Shown here: one piece after another, positions 29,987 to 40,399 of the stretch
How positions within the stretch are numbered: the stretch's first letter is position 1
Layout: every line of letters starts with the position of its first letter
From: Pseudomonas sp. RIT288
GTDB taxonomy: Bacteria > Pseudomonadota > Gammaproteobacteria > Pseudomonadales > Pseudomonadaceae
Length of the DNA: 64,000 nt
Direction of reading: 5' to 3'
Assembly (NCBI RefSeq): GCF_000631985.1
Contig: NZ_JFYN01000011.1
Span: 62,001 to 126,000 of the forward strand
Position numbers and translations under genes: made by a program
The notes under the pieces: generated by a model
Databases searched by the model: none
Told to the model about the DNA's origin: nothing
The model's input: the letters and a program-made list of their open reading frames with translations, nothing else

Positions 29987-30526
29987 TTACTTCTTCAGGT
30001 CTTCGGCGCCCTGCAGCGGTTCGTCACCGAGCAGCAGATCCTTGTCGTGGCTGACCTGTTCTTCTTCGAACATGCGCCACACGTGGTCGTCCTGAGTGCC
30101 CAGCAATTCGACAAAACGCCGGCCTTCGACCTTGTCGCCCAACTGGCCGATGTAACGGCCGGCTTCGGTTTCGCTGCGGGTCAGGACGATCTTGCGATCC
30201 TTCTCCGGTTGGGTCGGCGAGATCAGGTTCAGTTCCAGGGTTTTCGGCTGGCTGTCACCGCTCAGGCGCAGGTCGACTTCGCCGGTGAGCTCATCCAGAT
30301 GCACGCTGGCGCGCATCTTCAGATCCTGCGCCAGCAGCTCGCGATCCAGTGAGCGGTTGATGCCTTTGCCGGCCTCGTAGTAGTTGTCGTTGACCAGGTT
30401 GTCCGGGTTGTTCACCGCAATGGTCACCATCGACAGGGTCAAGGTCACCGAACAGGCCAGAATCCCGATGATGATCCATGGCCAAAGGTGCTTGTACCAA
30501 GGGCTGGCGGCGTTTGCTGCGGGCAT
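29987..30526 (-). CDS. ccoH: cbb3 oxidase assembly protein CcoH (FixH)
   Basis: 179 residues. One N-terminal membrane helix (about residues 13-35, WIIIGILACSVTLTLSMVTI), then the FixH domain with NNPDNLVNDNYYEAGKGINR and DELTGEVDLRLSG. CcoH stays with the mature oxidase complex. I used the ATG at 30526; a TTG start at 30541 that overlaps the ccoG stop is possible. It follows ccoG by 11 bases. Confidence 0.92.
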   Translation of the reverse strand: MPAANAASPWYKHLWPWIIIGILACSVTLTLSMVTIAVNNPDNLVNDNYYEAGKGINRSLDRELLAQDLKMRASVHLDELTGEVDLRLSGDSQPKTLELNLISPTQPEKDRKIVLTRSETEAGRYIGQLGDKVEGRRFVELLGTQDDHVWRMFEEEQVSHDKDLLLGDEPLQGAEDLKK

Positions 30527-30537
30527 GTTCAGTTCTC

Positions 30538-31956
30538 TCAACGGGTTTGTGGGCCGATGAATCGGCTCTTGGCTTCAACGTGGACGCTGTCGTCGTCGGC
30601 GTCCTTGAGGATGAATTTCACCTCGTTGGTGCTCGACGGCAATTGTTCCGGAGCGCTCGACAGTTCCACCGGCATGCTGAAGATTTCGCCGGCCGGCACC
30701 TTGATCTCGCGTTTGCCTTGCAGGCGCAGATCCGGCAGGCCGGCGGCTTCCAGCACGTAGGTGTGGTCGCGCTGATCCTTGTTCATGATCTTCAGGCTGT
30801 AGACGTTTTCGATTCTGCCTTCGGCGTTCTCGCGGTATAGCACGCGGTCTTTACTGACGTCGAAACCGACCAGCGAACGCATGAAGAACGCTGTCACCAG
30901 CAGGCTGATCATCGCCAGCAGCACCACTGCATAGCCGATCAGGCGCGGCCGCAGTTTATGGGTTTTCTGGCCGGACAGGTTGTGTTCGGTGGTGTAGCTG
31001 ATGAGGCCGCGCGGGTAGTCCATCTTGTCCATGATTGCGTCGCAGGCGTCGATGCACGCGGCGCAACCGATGCACTCGATCTGCAGACCGTCACGGATGT
31101 CGATACCGGTCGGGCACACCTGAACGCACATGGTGCAATCGATGCAATCGCCCAGACCCATGGCCTTGTAATCGACACCTTTCTTGCGCGGGCCACGGCT
31201 TTCGCCGCGACGCGGGTCGTAGGAAACGATCAGGGTGTCCTTGTCGAACATCACGCTCTGGAAACGTGCGTACGGGCACATGTAGATGCACACCTGCTCG
31301 CGCAGCCAGCCGGCGTTGCCGTAGGTGGCGAGGGTGAAGAAACCGACCCAGAAATACGACCAGCCATCGGCCTGACCAGTGAAGAACTCGAACACCAGTT
31401 CGCGGATTGGCGAGAAGTAGCCGACGAAGGTCATGCCGGTGACGAAGCCAATCAGCAGCCATAGCGAATGCTTGGCGAGCTTGCGCAGGAACTTGTTGCC
31501 GCTCATCGGCGCTTTATCGAGCTTGATGCGCTGGTTGCGGTCGCCTTCGGTGACCTTCTCGCACCACATGAAAATCCACGTCCACACGCTTTGCGGGCAG
31601 GTGTAGCCGCACCAGACGCGGCCGGCGTAAACGGTGATGAAGAACAGACCGAACGCCGCAATGATCAGCAGCCCCGACAGCAGAATGAAGTCCTGCGGCC
31701 AGAAGGTCGCACCAAAGATGAAGAACTTGCGTTCCGGCAGGTTCCACCACACCGCCTGATGCCCGCCCCAGTTCAGCCAGACCGTACCGAAATACAGCAG
31801 GAACAGCGCGGCGCCGCCGATCATCCGCAGATTGCGAAACAGGCCGGTGAAGGCACGGGTATAGATTTTTTCTCGAGAGGCGTAAAGATCGACGCTGTTG
31901 TTCGCGTTTTTGCTCGGTGGTGTGACGTCGTGTACCGGAATCTGGTTGCTCATCAT
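30538..31956 (-). CDS. ccoG: cbb3 oxidase accessory protein CcoG (ferredoxin-type, membrane)
   Basis: 472 residues. Multiple membrane helices in the N-terminal half, with VWCGYTCPQSVWTWIFMWCE, then two [4Fe-4S] ferredoxin motifs: CIDCTMCVQVCPTGIDIR and CIGCAACIDACDAI (about 255-300). A periplasmic Ig-like C-terminal domain (about 360-470) follows. CcoG reduces Cu(II) for oxidase assembly by current family knowledge. Two adjacent ATGs exist (31956, 31953). An Anr box with matched -10 lies upstream. Operon with ccoH. Confidence 0.96.
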   Translation of the reverse strand: MMSNQIPVHDVTPPSKNANNSVDLYASREKIYTRAFTGLFRNLRMIGGAALFLLYFGTVWLNWGGHQAVWWNLPERKFFIFGATFWPQDFILLSGLLIIAAFGLFFITVYAGRVWCGYTCPQSVWTWIFMWCEKVTEGDRNQRIKLDKAPMSGNKFLRKLAKHSLWLLIGFVTGMTFVGYFSPIRELVFEFFTGQADGWSYFWVGFFTLATYGNAGWLREQVCIYMCPYARFQSVMFDKDTLIVSYDPRRGESRGPRKKGVDYKAMGLGDCIDCTMCVQVCPTGIDIRDGLQIECIGCAACIDACDAIMDKMDYPRGLISYTTEHNLSGQKTHKLRPRLIGYAVVLLAMISLLVTAFFMRSLVGFDVSKDRVLYRENAEGRIENVYSLKIMNKDQRDHTYVLEAAGLPDLRLQGKREIKVPAGEIFSMPVELSSAPEQLPSSTNEVKFILKDADDDSVHVEAKSRFIGPQTR

Positions 31957-32092
31957 TGCATCCCACGGCAGTGGACAAATGCCTCGGTCGATACGTGCCG
32001 ACCGCGGTCAGAAAGGGGTGTCGCAGTGGCGCAATGATACGCCTGTCGCTCTAACTCAAGGGTGCGACCTTTGGTCGCGTTGGGGAAAAAGC

Positions 32093-32134
32093 ATTATTGG
32101 TGTAGCGAATGCAGTAAAGCCTGATGCAGATCAA
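32093..32134 (-). promoter_or_regulatory. Anr-dependent class II promoter of ccoG
   Basis: On the minus strand, TTGAT-4-ATCAG at 32134-32121 (one mismatch to the ideal Anr box) and -10 AATAAT at 32098-32093. Box centre to -10 is 29.5 bases, the same as at hemN, placing the start near 32086 and leaving a 129-base leader. Confidence 0.8.
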
Positions 32135-32175
32135 TTGACTTGTTGAGTATGGACGGTTTTGGGGTGGCGGCTAAT

Positions 32176-32586
32176 TCATTGTTCCCACGGGTTGATCAGG
32201 GCGACGCCGCTCGAACGGAAATCACTGACATTGCGCGTGACCACCGTGAGTCCATGCACCAGGGCCGTGGCAGCGATCAACGCATCGCTTTCATTGGCCT
32301 GGTCGGGCACATGCAGGCTGGCACAACGCAGTGCCACCGCGGCATCGACCGGCAGGATTCGGGCTTCGAATGCCGGCATGACGTGACGCGTCAGCCAACT
32401 GCGCAACAGCTTTCCTTGAACAGGATCACGCCGTTCCATTCGCAGTACTCCGGTTTCCAGTTCTTTCAAAGTAATGGCGGAGATGTACAGGCGTGGGGCG
32501 ATGATGCCTTTGGCCCAACTGACCACATTGGCATCGGCTTGCGGCTTGCGAAGTTCGGAAATCACATTGGTGTCGAGTAAATACAT
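32176..32586 (-). CDS. VapC-type toxin (PIN-domain ribonuclease)
   Basis: 136 residues. PIN-domain acidic residues are visible: Asp5 in MYLLDTNVISELRK, Glu in TLKELETGV, Asp in ESDALIAATAL and Asp in VVTRNVSDF. Known members cleave tRNA or rRNA and are blocked by the antitoxin encoded upstream. The antitoxin stop and toxin start share one base (TGATG), typical coupling of a toxin-antitoxin pair. Confidence 0.9.
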   Translation of the reverse strand: MYLLDTNVISELRKPQADANVVSWAKGIIAPRLYISAITLKELETGVLRMERRDPVQGKLLRSWLTRHVMPAFEARILPVDAAVALRCASLHVPDQANESDALIAATALVHGLTVVTRNVSDFRSSGVALINPWEQ

Positions 32587-32843
32587 CAGGACAGATCCAC
32601 GGGACGATGAATGATGACTGCGCGCTCGGTTTCGAAATCGATGTCGGCAGCCTCCGGCATGACCAACAGATCGACAATGCTCGTGTTTGCGCCACTCAGT
32701 TTCTGATATTCCTCAATGCTCAACAGGACATGAGAGGCCTTGCCACGGTCGGTGATGATCACTGGACCCAGACGCGCAGCCTTTTTGGCGCTGCTGGTGT
32801 CCTGATTGAATTCACGGCTGGAGATGGTGGTGATTGCCATCAT
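32586..32843 (-). CDS. Phd/YefM-type antitoxin
   Basis: 85 residues from the ATG at 32843 (or 84 from the adjacent ATG at 32840), with GAGAGGT upstream. The N-terminal Phd/YefM DNA-binding domain reads TTISSREFNQDTSSAKKAA and GPVIITDRGKASHVLLS; the C-terminal tail is acidic (PEAADIDFETERAVI) and would occupy the toxin. Partner of the downstream PIN toxin. Likely autoregulates through the palindrome 24 bases upstream. Confidence 0.9.
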   Translation of the reverse strand: MMAITTISSREFNQDTSSAKKAARLGPVIITDRGKASHVLLSIEEYQKLSGANTSIVDLLVMPEAADIDFETERAVIIHRPVDLS

Positions 32844-32866
32844 GGTTGACCTCTCGCAATACAGAT

Positions 32867-32882
32867 GTAGCAACGTTACTAC
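32867..32882. promoter_or_regulatory. candidate operator of the toxin-antitoxin pair
   Basis: GTAGCAACGTTACTAC, an inverted repeat with one mismatched pair centred on AACGTT, 24 bases upstream of the antitoxin ATG. Position and symmetry suit autorepression by the Phd/YefM protein. Confidence 0.55.
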
Positions 32883-33335
32883 TTCGCCTTGGGGGCGGCA
32901 ATCGAGGAAGACAGAACTCAGCCGTCCGTTGGTCGGTCCGTGGCTGGCATTAGTCGAGCCACCCTCGCACAAGGCGCAGGCCGGATCGGGTTGATTCAGA
33001 CGTGGCTTCAAGACTCAGGGAAGCCTGCCGCCTAGTCTCTCGAGACTGTCGGTATTTCTGTGGGGGTTTGTGGTGCTCTTGGAATCGGGTTGCAACGGAT
33101 TACCGAGTGTTACGGCAATGGATTTCACGGGGTTTTCCGATGATTCGATTGGCTGATCAGATTCAGTAAGAGGCTGATCAACCGGGAGACGGGTCTTGTG
33201 GTGATTCAACATGGAGGCTTCATCCTTGAAGTGGCTCCGATGCCGATCATCGGGCTGCGGAAGACCCTACAGAGCATGGTGGATCGAGTCCATCAGGCAT
33301 GTGTCTCAAGGTATGAAACGCAAGGGTGTCGCCCA
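32883..33335. other. intergenic region between antitoxin and ccoP1
   Basis: About 450 bases with no gene I can support. A 65-codon minus-strand frame (33015-33212) lacks a good ribosome binding site and a recognisable domain. Confidence 0.5.
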
Positions 33336-33374
33336 TAAAAAAGCCCCCGCCAGAGCACTGGCGGGGGCTTTATT
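33336..33374. terminator. strong bidirectional terminator after the ccoNOQP1 operon
   Basis: Perfect 12-bp stem AGCCCCCGCCAG / CTGGCGGGGGCT at 33342-33369 with an AGCA loop; A run on the left and T run on the right serve both strands. On the minus strand it ends the ccoNOQP1 transcript 24 bases after the ccoP stop. Confidence 0.92.
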
Positions 33375-33392
33375 TTGCGTCAGGCGTTGGCC

Positions 33393-34376
33393 TTACCGGG
33401 TCTCGGCTTCCGGCGCTTTTTCACCGTGGGACAGGCTGTAGACGTACGCTGCCAGCAGGTGCACCTTGTCGTTGCCTTGCAGTTGTTCCTGCGCAGGCAT
33501 CTGGCCCTGACGGCCGTAACGGATGGTCTGCTGCAGTTGTGCGAAGCTCGAACCGTAGATGAACGCGGCCGGGTGGGTCAGGTCAGGCGCGCCCATGGCC
33601 GGGGTGCCTTTGCCTGATGGACCGTGGCAGGCCACGCAGTTGGCGGCGAACAGTTTCTGGCCGTTGGCCGGGTCAGCCTTGGTGCCTTCCGGCAGTTTGC
33701 GGCCATCAAGTTGAGTCACCACGAAAGCTGCGACGTCGGCTACGCCTTGTTCGCCAATGACTTCGGCCCAGGCCGGCATCACTGCGTGACGGCCGCCCAT
33801 GATGGTGGTCTTGATGGTTTCCGGCTCGCCGCCCCAGCGCCAGTCGGCGTCGGTCAGGTTCGGGAAGCCGTAGGCACCCTTGGCGTCGGAACCGTGGCAG
33901 ACCGAGCAGTTGGAGGCGAACAGACGGCCACCCATCTTCAGCGCTTGCGGATCCTTGGCGACTTCCTCGATCGGCATCGCCGCGAACTTGGCGAAGATCG
34001 GACCGAACCTGGCGTCCGAGCGGGCCATTTCCTTTTCCCATTCGTGCACGCCGGTCCAGCCGGTCTGGCCGTTGGCGAACGCGGTCTGCTTGTCGGTATC
34101 AAGGTAGTTGTAGCCCGGCAGCAGGCCTTTCCAGTTGCCCAGGCCCGGGTACAGCACCAGATAACCGAGGGCAAACACAATGGTGCCCACGAACAGCATG
34201 AACCACCATTTCGGCAGTGGGTTGTCGTACTCCTCGATCCCGTCGAAGGAGTGGCCCACCGTCTCTTCCGTCTGCTCGCTGCGCTGGCCCTTGCGGGTCG
34301 ACAGCAGCAGCCAGGTCAGGGAAAAGATCGTACCGAGACTGAGGACTGTGACGTACAGACTCCAGAATGTAGTCAT
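33393..34376 (-). CDS. ccoP: cbb3-type cytochrome c oxidase subunit III (dihaem), copy 1
   Basis: 327 residues: an N-terminal membrane hairpin (two helices, about 5-25 and 58-78) and two c-type haem motifs, CSVCH (about 157) and CVACH (about 244). It passes electrons from cytochrome c to CcoO/CcoN. Compared with copy 2 (37098-38051) it carries an extra stretch around [16 protein letters not shown] after LPGY. The start overlaps the ccoQ stop by 4 bases. Confidence 0.96.
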   Translation of the reverse strand: MTTFWSLYVTVLSLGTIFSLTWLLLSTRKGQRSEQTEETVGHSFDGIEEYDNPLPKWWFMLFVGTIVFALGYLVLYPGLGNWKGLLPGYNYLDTDKQTAFANGQTGWTGVHEWEKEMARSDARFGPIFAKFAAMPIEEVAKDPQALKMGGRLFASNCSVCHGSDAKGAYGFPNLTDADWRWGGEPETIKTTIMGGRHAVMPAWAEVIGEQGVADVAAFVVTQLDGRKLPEGTKADPANGQKLFAANCVACHGPSGKGTPAMGAPDLTHPAAFIYGSSFAQLQQTIRYGRQGQMPAQEQLQGNDKVHLLAAYVYSLSHGEKAPEAETR

Positions 34377-34558
34377 TCTTTGTTACTCCTAGAAGCTTGC
34401 TCGACGTGCTTGATGGCTTCGGGATCATCCGCAAAAGGCAGCAAGGTTGCGTCTTCAAACTCCGACTTGCGCTTGGGGCTGAATACCCATAACGCCAAAC
34501 CGATGAAGGCCACCATCACGACAACGGTGCCCAGGCCGCGAATCATCCCGATATCCAT
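34373..34558 (-). CDS. ccoQ: cbb3 oxidase small subunit CcoQ, copy 1
   Basis: 61 residues with a single membrane helix ([20 protein letters not shown]) and a charged tail starting [14 protein letters not shown]. CcoQ stabilises the oxidase complex. It lies between ccoO and ccoP and overlaps ccoP by 4 bases. Confidence 0.95.
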   Translation of the reverse strand: MDIGMIRGLGTVVVMVAFIGLALWVFSPKRKSEFEDATLLPFADDPEAIKHVEQASRSNKE

Positions 34559-34564
34559 GAAGAA

Positions 34565-35173
34565 TCACCGTTTGCTTTTGATGATGGTGCCCAGGCCCTG
34601 AAGGTAGGCCACCAGCGCGTCCATTTCGGTTTTGCCCTTCACGGCATCTTTTGCACCGGCGATGTCTTCGTCGGTGTAAGGGACGCCGAGCGTGCGCAAC
34701 ACTTCCATTTTCTTGGCCGTGTCTTTGCCGTCGAGCTTGTTTTCCACGAGGAACGGGTAAGCCGGCATTTTCGACTCAGGCACCACGTTGCGCGGGTTGT
34801 ACAGGTGCGCACGCTGCCAGTCATCGGAGTAACGACCGCCCACGCGAGCCAGGTCCGGACCGGTACGTTTGGAACCCCACAGGAACGGGTGGTCCCAGAC
34901 GCTTTCACCTGCGACCGAGTAGTGGCCGTAGCGTTCGGTTTCAGCGCGGAACGGACGGATCATCTGCGAGTGGCAGCCGACACAACCGTTGGCGATGTAG
35001 ACGTCGCGGCCCTCCAGTTCCAGTGCCGAACGCGGCTTCATGCCCTCAACCGGCTTGTTGGTGACGTCCTGGAAGAACAGCGGAACGATCTGGGTCAGGC
35101 CGCCAATGCTGACGGCGATGACCATGAAGAAGGCCAGCAGGCCAATATTCTTCTCGACAGCTTCATGCTTCAT
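34565..35173 (-). CDS. ccoO: cbb3 oxidase subunit II (monohaem), copy 1
   Basis: 202 residues. N-terminal membrane anchor (about 10-30) and one c-type haem motif, CVGCH, in [29 protein letters not shown] supplies the Met ligand region. The start shares one base with the ccoN stop (TGATG), giving translational coupling. Confidence 0.97.
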   Translation of the reverse strand: MKHEAVEKNIGLLAFFMVIAVSIGGLTQIVPLFFQDVTNKPVEGMKPRSALELEGRDVYIANGCVGCHSQMIRPFRAETERYGHYSVAGESVWDHPFLWGSKRTGPDLARVGGRYSDDWQRAHLYNPRNVVPESKMPAYPFLVENKLDGKDTAKKMEVLRTLGVPYTDEDIAGAKDAVKGKTEMDALVAYLQGLGTIIKSKR

Positions 35174-36615
35174 CAGTGAGCTCCAACGACAGCGATCTGG
35201 GCGGCGGCTTCGGCTTCAGCCGGGTTCGAGGCGCGCACGGTGCGCCAGACGTTGTAAGCCATCAGGAACATGCCGCTGGCGAAGAAAGCACCGCCCAGGG
35301 CACGGACGATGTAGCCCGGGTGGCTGGCTTGCAGCGCTTCGACGAACGAGTAGGTGAGGGTGCCGTCATCGTTGATTGCACGCCACATCAGGCCCTGAGT
35401 GATGCCGTTGACCCACATCGAGGCGATGTACAGCACGGTGCCGATGGTCGCGAGCCAGAAGTGCGCGTTGATCAGGCCGACGCTGTGCATCTGCGCACGG
35501 CCGAACAGTTTCGGGATCATGTGGTAGATCGCGCCGATCGAAATCATCGCCACCCAGCCCAGCGCGCCGGCGTGTACGTGGCCGATGGTCCAGTCGGTGT
35601 AGTGCGAGAGCGAGTTGACGGTCTTGATCGCCATCATCGGACCCTCAAAGGTCGACATGCCGTAGAACGCCAGCGACACCACGAGGAAGCGCAGGATCGG
35701 GTCGGTGCGCAGCTTATGCCAGGCGCCCGACAGGGTCATCATGCCGTTGATCATGCCGCCCCAGCTTGGCGCCAGCAGGATGATCGACATCGCCATGCCC
35801 AGCGACTGTGCCCAATCCGGCAGTGCGGTGTAGTGCAGGTGGTGCGGGCCGGCCCAGATGTACAGGGTGATCAGTGCCCAGAAGTGCACGATCGACAGGC
35901 GATAGGAGTAGATCGGACGTTCGGCCTGTTTCGGCACGAAGTAGTACATCATCCCGAGGAAGCCGGTGGTCAGGAAGAAACCCACGGCGTTGTGGCCGTA
36001 CCACCACTGGATCATCGCGTCGGTCGCGCCCGAGTAGGCAGAGTAGGACTTGAAGAAACTCACCGGCAAGGAGGCGTGGTTGACGATGTGCAGCATTGCG
36101 GTCACGACGATGAAGGCGCCGTAGAACCAGTTGCCGACATAGATGTGCTTGGTCTTGCGCTTGGTGATGGTGCCAAAGAACACCAGCCCGTAGGAGACCC
36201 AGACAATGGCCAGCAGAATGGCGAGCGGCCATTCCAGTTCGGCGTATTCCTTGGTGGTGGTGTAACCCAGCGGCAAGGTAATGATTGCGCCGACGATAAC
36301 CGCTTGCCAGCCCCAGAAGGTGAAGGCGGCGAGGCTGTCGGAGATCAGTCGCGTCTGGCAGGTTCGCTGCACGACATAGTAGGAAGTGGCAAACAGTGCA
36401 CAACCACCGAAGGCGAAAATCACCAGGTTTGTGTGCAACGGGCGCAGGCGTCCAAAGCTCGTCCACGGCAGACCGAAGTTCAACTCCGGCCAGACCAGTT
36501 GCGAGGCGATGAAGACACCGAGCCCCATGCCAAGGATCCCCCAGACCACCGTCATGATGGCGAACTGGCGGACTACCTTATAGTTATAAGCAGTCGGACT
36601 GATTGCTGTGCTCAT
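35173..36615 (-). CDS. ccoN: cbb3 oxidase catalytic subunit I, copy 1
   Basis: 480 residues, twelve membrane helices. Haem-copper oxidase residues are visible: His in [28 protein letters not shown], and the HH pair in [15 protein letters not shown] for CuB and haem b3. It reduces oxygen to water with high affinity. Starts [21 protein letters not shown]. First gene of ccoNOQP1; a degenerate Anr-like site lies 85 bases upstream. Confidence 0.97.
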   Translation of the reverse strand: MSTAISPTAYNYKVVRQFAIMTVVWGILGMGLGVFIASQLVWPELNFGLPWTSFGRLRPLHTNLVIFAFGGCALFATSYYVVQRTCQTRLISDSLAAFTFWGWQAVIVGAIITLPLGYTTTKEYAELEWPLAILLAIVWVSYGLVFFGTITKRKTKHIYVGNWFYGAFIVVTAMLHIVNHASLPVSFFKSYSAYSGATDAMIQWWYGHNAVGFFLTTGFLGMMYYFVPKQAERPIYSYRLSIVHFWALITLYIWAGPHHLHYTALPDWAQSLGMAMSIILLAPSWGGMINGMMTLSGAWHKLRTDPILRFLVVSLAFYGMSTFEGPMMAIKTVNSLSHYTDWTIGHVHAGALGWVAMISIGAIYHMIPKLFGRAQMHSVGLINAHFWLATIGTVLYIASMWVNGITQGLMWRAINDDGTLTYSFVEALQASHPGYIVRALGGAFFASGMFLMAYNVWRTVRASNPAEAEAAAQIAVVGAH

Positions 36616-36699
36616 TCTAAGGTTCCACGGTTTGGGTGTTTTATTAGGATTAAAATCGGCCGCAAGTATGCAGAGAGCAGGGGGTCATTGCAACGCGCC

Positions 36700-36713
36700 A
36701 TGACCTGGGTCAA
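36700..36713 (-). promoter_or_regulatory. degenerate Anr/Dnr-like site upstream of ccoN1
   Basis: On the minus strand TTGAC-4-GTCAT, near the TTGAY-4-RTCAA consensus. No -10 lies at the class II distance (that position reads CTCTCT), unlike hemN and ccoG. The cco1 operon of P. aeruginosa is expressed constitutively, so this box may be weak or vestigial. Confidence 0.4.
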
Positions 36714-37097
36714 TGCTTTCCAACGCTGATTCTGCGGCCTTTCCATACGCCGCGTAAGGTCAAAATTGGCCTCGGACAAAATGTCGCAGCGGACGAAAAA
36801 AGCGAGGGGATCAGGTCGCTTGTAACGGGGTGTGTTCAAACGCTCAGTTCGGGTGACGGACGGTAAATGGCACGACAGCCGGTATCTACCGGCGTTTGCG
36901 GCCACATCAGTCAGCCGGTTCGCAGAACACAGCAGTCAGCGTTGACCTGGAACCAGCACAAGCCAGTCCGCATCGAGCAAGCGTAGACCCGAATCCGGGG
37001 AACCGAAAGGAGAGGGTGTGACGGGGTGCGACAATGCGTCGCAAAGGGGCGGGGTGCTGCCGCACCGAGAACGGCGCGGCATATTTGTGTGCAATGC
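36714..37097. other. intergenic region between the two cco operons
   Basis: No supported gene. It probably carries the ccoN1 promoter at its left and the 3' end of the ccoNOQP2 transcript at its right. I see no clear intrinsic terminator after ccoP2, only GC-rich inverted stretches near 37019-37070. Confidence 0.5.
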
Positions 37098-38051
37098 TTA
37101 CTGTTTGTTGTCTTCAGTAATCAGTTTTTCTGTATTCAGTCCGTGCGAAAGGCTGTACACATAAGCGGCCAGTAATTGCACTTTATCGTTGCCCAGCAGT
37201 TCGTTCTGTGCCGGCATGTGGCCCTGGCGACCGTGGCGAATGGTCTGCTCAAGCTGCGTCAGACTCGTGCCATAGATAAATCCGGCCGGGTGCGTCAGAT
37301 TCGGCGCCCCCATGGCTTCAGTGCCGTGGCCGGTTGCCCCATGACAGGCTACGCAGGTGGTGCTGAACGCTTGCTGTCCGGCTTGCAGGTCAGCCTTGCT
37401 GTCTGCTGGCAGCGGCAGGCCGGCCAGTTCGCGACGCACATACGCCGCGACGTTCTTCACCCCGGCTTCGCCCAGCACTTCGCCCCAGGCCGGCATCGCC
37501 GCCATCCGGCCACCCATGATGGTGGTCTTGATGGTTTCGGCATCGCCGCCCCAGCGCCAGTCCTTGTCGGCCAGGTTAGGGAAGCCGAAAGCGCCCTTGG
37601 CGTCGGAACCGTGGCACACCGAGCAGTTGGACGCGAACAGCCGGCCACCCATTTTCAGCGCCTGCGGATCCTTCGCCACTTCTTCCACCGGCATGGCGGC
37701 AAACTTGGCGAAGATCGGCCCGAACTTCGCGTCAGCCTTGTTCATTTCCTTTTCCCATTCGTGGACGCCGGTCCAGCCGTCCTCGTAGCCGGGCAGAACG
37801 CCTTTCCAGTTGCCCAGGCCCGGATACAGGATCAGATAGCCCACGGAAAACACCAGCGTGCCGGCGAACAGCATGAACCACCACTGCGGCAGCGGGTTGT
37901 CGTACTCCTCGATGCCGTCGAAACTGTGGCCCATGGTCTGGTCGACGCTGCCCTTGGTCTCGCCCCGGCGGGTGCCGATCAGCAGCCAGGTCAGGCCGAT
38001 CAGGCTGCCGATGGTCAGTACGCAGATCCACGTACTCCAGAAGGTGGTCAT
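37098..38051 (-). CDS. ccoP: cbb3-type cytochrome c oxidase subunit III (dihaem), copy 2
   Basis: 317 residues, an N-terminal membrane hairpin and two c-type haem motifs CSVCH and CVACH. Very like copy 1 across the haem domains, but shorter after LPGY ([12 protein letters not shown]) and different in the first helix and the C-terminal tail ([11 protein letters not shown]). Last gene of the second ccoNOQP operon; overlaps ccoQ by 4 bases. Confidence 0.96.
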   Translation of the reverse strand: MTTFWSTWICVLTIGSLIGLTWLLIGTRRGETKGSVDQTMGHSFDGIEEYDNPLPQWWFMLFAGTLVFSVGYLILYPGLGNWKGVLPGYEDGWTGVHEWEKEMNKADAKFGPIFAKFAAMPVEEVAKDPQALKMGGRLFASNCSVCHGSDAKGAFGFPNLADKDWRWGGDAETIKTTIMGGRMAAMPAWGEVLGEAGVKNVAAYVRRELAGLPLPADSKADLQAGQQAFSTTCVACHGATGHGTEAMGAPNLTHPAGFIYGTSLTQLEQTIRHGRQGHMPAQNELLGNDKVQLLAAYVYSLSHGLNTEKLITEDNKQ

Positions 38052-38257
38052 GGCCGGGTACTCCTTGGTTCAGATGCTGGGGTAATGTCGGGTTGCGGCT
38101 CGTCGGCGAACGGCAGCAGGCGCGCTTCGGCGAACTCCGGGGTGCGCTTGCGGTTGAACACCCAGATCGTCAGGCCGACGAACGCGACGAACACCACGAC
38201 GGTGCCGAGGCCGCGAATCAGCCCTGCACTTATTTCAAAGCCCATTTCAGTGACCAT
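38048..38257 (-). CDS. ccoQ: cbb3 oxidase small subunit CcoQ, copy 2
   Basis: 69 residues, one membrane helix ([20 protein letters not shown]). GAGGTGAGCC precedes the ATG at 38257, which favours that start over the internal ATG at 38245. The tail ([14 protein letters not shown]) differs from copy 1. Confidence 0.93.
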   Translation of the reverse strand: MVTEMGFEISAGLIRGLGTVVVFVAFVGLTIWVFNRKRTPEFAEARLLPFADEPQPDITPASEPRSTRP

Positions 38258-38260
38258 GGC

Positions 38261-38869
38261 TCACCTCTTGCTCTTGATCGCAGTGCCAAGCACTTGCAGG
38301 TAGGAGACGAGAGCGTCCATTTCGGTCTTGCCCTTGAGGCTGGCGACCGCGCCGCTGATGTCGTCGTCGGTGTACGGCACGCCGAGGGTGCGCATGGTCT
38401 TGAGCTTGGTTTCGGTGTGGCTGCTGTCGACCGCTTGCGTCACCAGCCACGGGTAGGCCGGCATCTTCGACTCAGGCACGACGTTGCGCGGGTTGTACAA
38501 GTGCGCGCGGTGCCAGTCATCCGAGTAACGCGCGCCGACCCGGGCGAGGTCCGGCCCGGTACGTTTCGAGCCCCACAGAAACGGGTGATCCCAGACGCTT
38601 TCACCGGCTACCGAGTAGTGCCCGTAGCGCTCGGTTTCGGCGCGGAACGGACGGATCATCTGCGAGTGGCAACCGACGCAGCCTTCGCGGATGTAGATGT
38701 CGCGGCCTTCCAGTTGCAGCGCGGTGTAAGGCTTCATGCCTTCCACCGGTTTGTTGGTGACGTCCTGGAAGAACAGCGGGACGATCTGGGTCAGGCCGCC
38801 GATGCTCACGGCGAACACCATCAGCAGCATCAGCAGGCCGACGTTCTTTTCAATCGTTTCGTGTTTCAT
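38261..38869 (-). CDS. ccoO: cbb3 oxidase subunit II (monohaem), copy 2
   Basis: 202 residues, nearly identical in plan to copy 1: N-terminal anchor, haem motif in [30 protein letters not shown] chose the ATG at 38869 with AGGAG upstream, giving the same N-terminus as copy 1 ([11 protein letters not shown]); the longer frame to 38902 is unlikely. Ten bases separate it from ccoN2. Confidence 0.97.
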   Translation of the reverse strand: MKHETIEKNVGLLMLLMVFAVSIGGLTQIVPLFFQDVTNKPVEGMKPYTALQLEGRDIYIREGCVGCHSQMIRPFRAETERYGHYSVAGESVWDHPFLWGSKRTGPDLARVGARYSDDWHRAHLYNPRNVVPESKMPAYPWLVTQAVDSSHTETKLKTMRTLGVPYTDDDISGAVASLKGKTEMDALVSYLQVLGTAIKSKR

Positions 38870-38879
38870 GGCGGACTCC

Positions 38880-40304
38880 TCAGGCCATCTGCGCGGCAGC
38901 AACGACGTCAGCAGGCTGCGAGGCCCGCACGGTGCGCCAGGTGTTGTAAGCCATCAGGAACATGCCGCTGAGGAAGATCGCCCCACCCACCAGACGCACG
39001 ATGAAGCCTGGGTGGCTGGCCACCAGGGTTTCGACGAAGGAGTAGGTCAGCGTGCCGTCCTCGTTGACTGCGCGCCACATCAGGCCCTGGGCGATGCCGT
39101 TGACCCACATCGAGGCGATGTAGAGCACGGTGCCAATGGTCGCGAGCCAGAAGTGCGCGTTGATCAGGCCGATGCTGTGCATCTGCTCTTTGCCGAAGAC
39201 TTTCGGGATCATGTGGTACAGGGCGCCGATCGAGATCATCGCCACCCAGCCGAGAGCGCCGGCATGTACGTGGCCGATGGTCCAGTCGGTGTAGTGGGAG
39301 AGGGCGTTGACGGTCTTGATCGCCATCATCGGACCTTCGAAGGTCGACATGCCGTAGAACGCCAGTGAGACCACGAGGAAACGCAGGATCGGGTCGCTGC
39401 GCAGCTTATGCCAGGCGCCCGAGAGGGTCATCATGCCGTTGATCATGCCGCCCCAGCTCGGTGCCAGCAGAATCAGCGACATCACCATGCCCAGCGACTG
39501 TGCCCAGTCCGGCAGCGCGGTGTAGTGCAGGTGGTGCGGGCCGGCCCAGATGTACAGGGTGATCAGTGCCCAGAAGTGCACGATCGACAGGCGATACGAA
39601 TACACCGGACGCTCGGCCTGTTTCGGCACGAAGTAATACATCATCCCGAGGAAACCGGCGGTGAGGAAAAAGCCTACGGCGTTGTGGCCGTACCACCATT
39701 GCACCATCGCATCGGTCGCACCGGCGTACACCGAGTAGGACTTGGTGAAGCTCACCGGCAACTCAAGGTTGTTGACGATGTGCAGAATCGCCACGGTGAT
39801 GATGAACGCGCCGAAGAACCAGTTGCCGACGTAGATGTGCTTGGTCTTGCGCTGCATGATCGTGCCGAAGAACACGATGGCGTAGGCGACCCAGACGATG
39901 GTGATCAGGATGTCGATCGGCCATTCCAGTTCGGCGTATTCCTTGGAGCTGGTGTAACCCAGTGGCAGGCTGATCGCCGCCAGCAGGATCACCAGTTGCC
40001 AGCCCCAGAAGCAGAACGCGGCGATTTTCGGCGCGAACAATTGCGTCTGGCAGGTGCGCTGCACCGAGTAGAACGAACTGGCGAACAGCGCGCAGCCACC
40101 GAACGCGAAGATCACCGCGTTGGTGTGCAACGGGCGGAGACGGCCGAAACTGGTCCAGGGCAAATTGAAGTTGAGTTCCGGCCAGACCAATTGGGCCGCG
40201 AGAAAAACCCCGAGCCCCATGCCGACGATGCCCCACACCACCGTCATAATGGCGAATTGGCGGACCACCTTGTAGTTGTAGGCGGTACTGATAGAAGTGT
40301 TCAT
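38880..40304 (-). CDS. ccoN: cbb3 oxidase catalytic subunit I, copy 2
   Basis: 474 residues, twelve membrane helices, same catalytic His set as copy 1 ([21 protein letters not shown]). Differences from copy 1 cluster in the N-terminal half and at the C-terminus. First gene of ccoNOQP2. A perfect Anr box lies 121 bases upstream, within the divergent hydrolase gene, matching the Anr-dependent cco2 operon known in P. aeruginosa. Confidence 0.97.
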   Translation of the reverse strand: MNTSISTAYNYKVVRQFAIMTVVWGIVGMGLGVFLAAQLVWPELNFNLPWTSFGRLRPLHTNAVIFAFGGCALFASSFYSVQRTCQTQLFAPKIAAFCFWGWQLVILLAAISLPLGYTSSKEYAELEWPIDILITIVWVAYAIVFFGTIMQRKTKHIYVGNWFFGAFIITVAILHIVNNLELPVSFTKSYSVYAGATDAMVQWWYGHNAVGFFLTAGFLGMMYYFVPKQAERPVYSYRLSIVHFWALITLYIWAGPHHLHYTALPDWAQSLGMVMSLILLAPSWGGMINGMMTLSGAWHKLRSDPILRFLVVSLAFYGMSTFEGPMMAIKTVNALSHYTDWTIGHVHAGALGWVAMISIGALYHMIPKVFGKEQMHSIGLINAHFWLATIGTVLYIASMWVNGIAQGLMWRAVNEDGTLTYSFVETLVASHPGFIVRLVGGAIFLSGMFLMAYNTWRTVRASQPADVVAAAQMA

Positions 40305-40399
40305 GGTTCCCCATCCACGGTTCAGCCGAAGTGAGCGCGCGCAGAAAACGCCGCGAATCCTTCGTCTGGAGTTATAGGCAGACTAAAAGCGAGGCAAGC

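Noticed and set aside
33015..33212. 65-codon minus-strand frame
   Set aside because: No ribosome binding site, low complexity, no domain.
36612..36905. 97-codon minus-strand frame upstream of ccoN1
   Set aside because: It spans the promoter region and the Anr-like site of ccoN1 and overlaps its start; composition is not protein-like.
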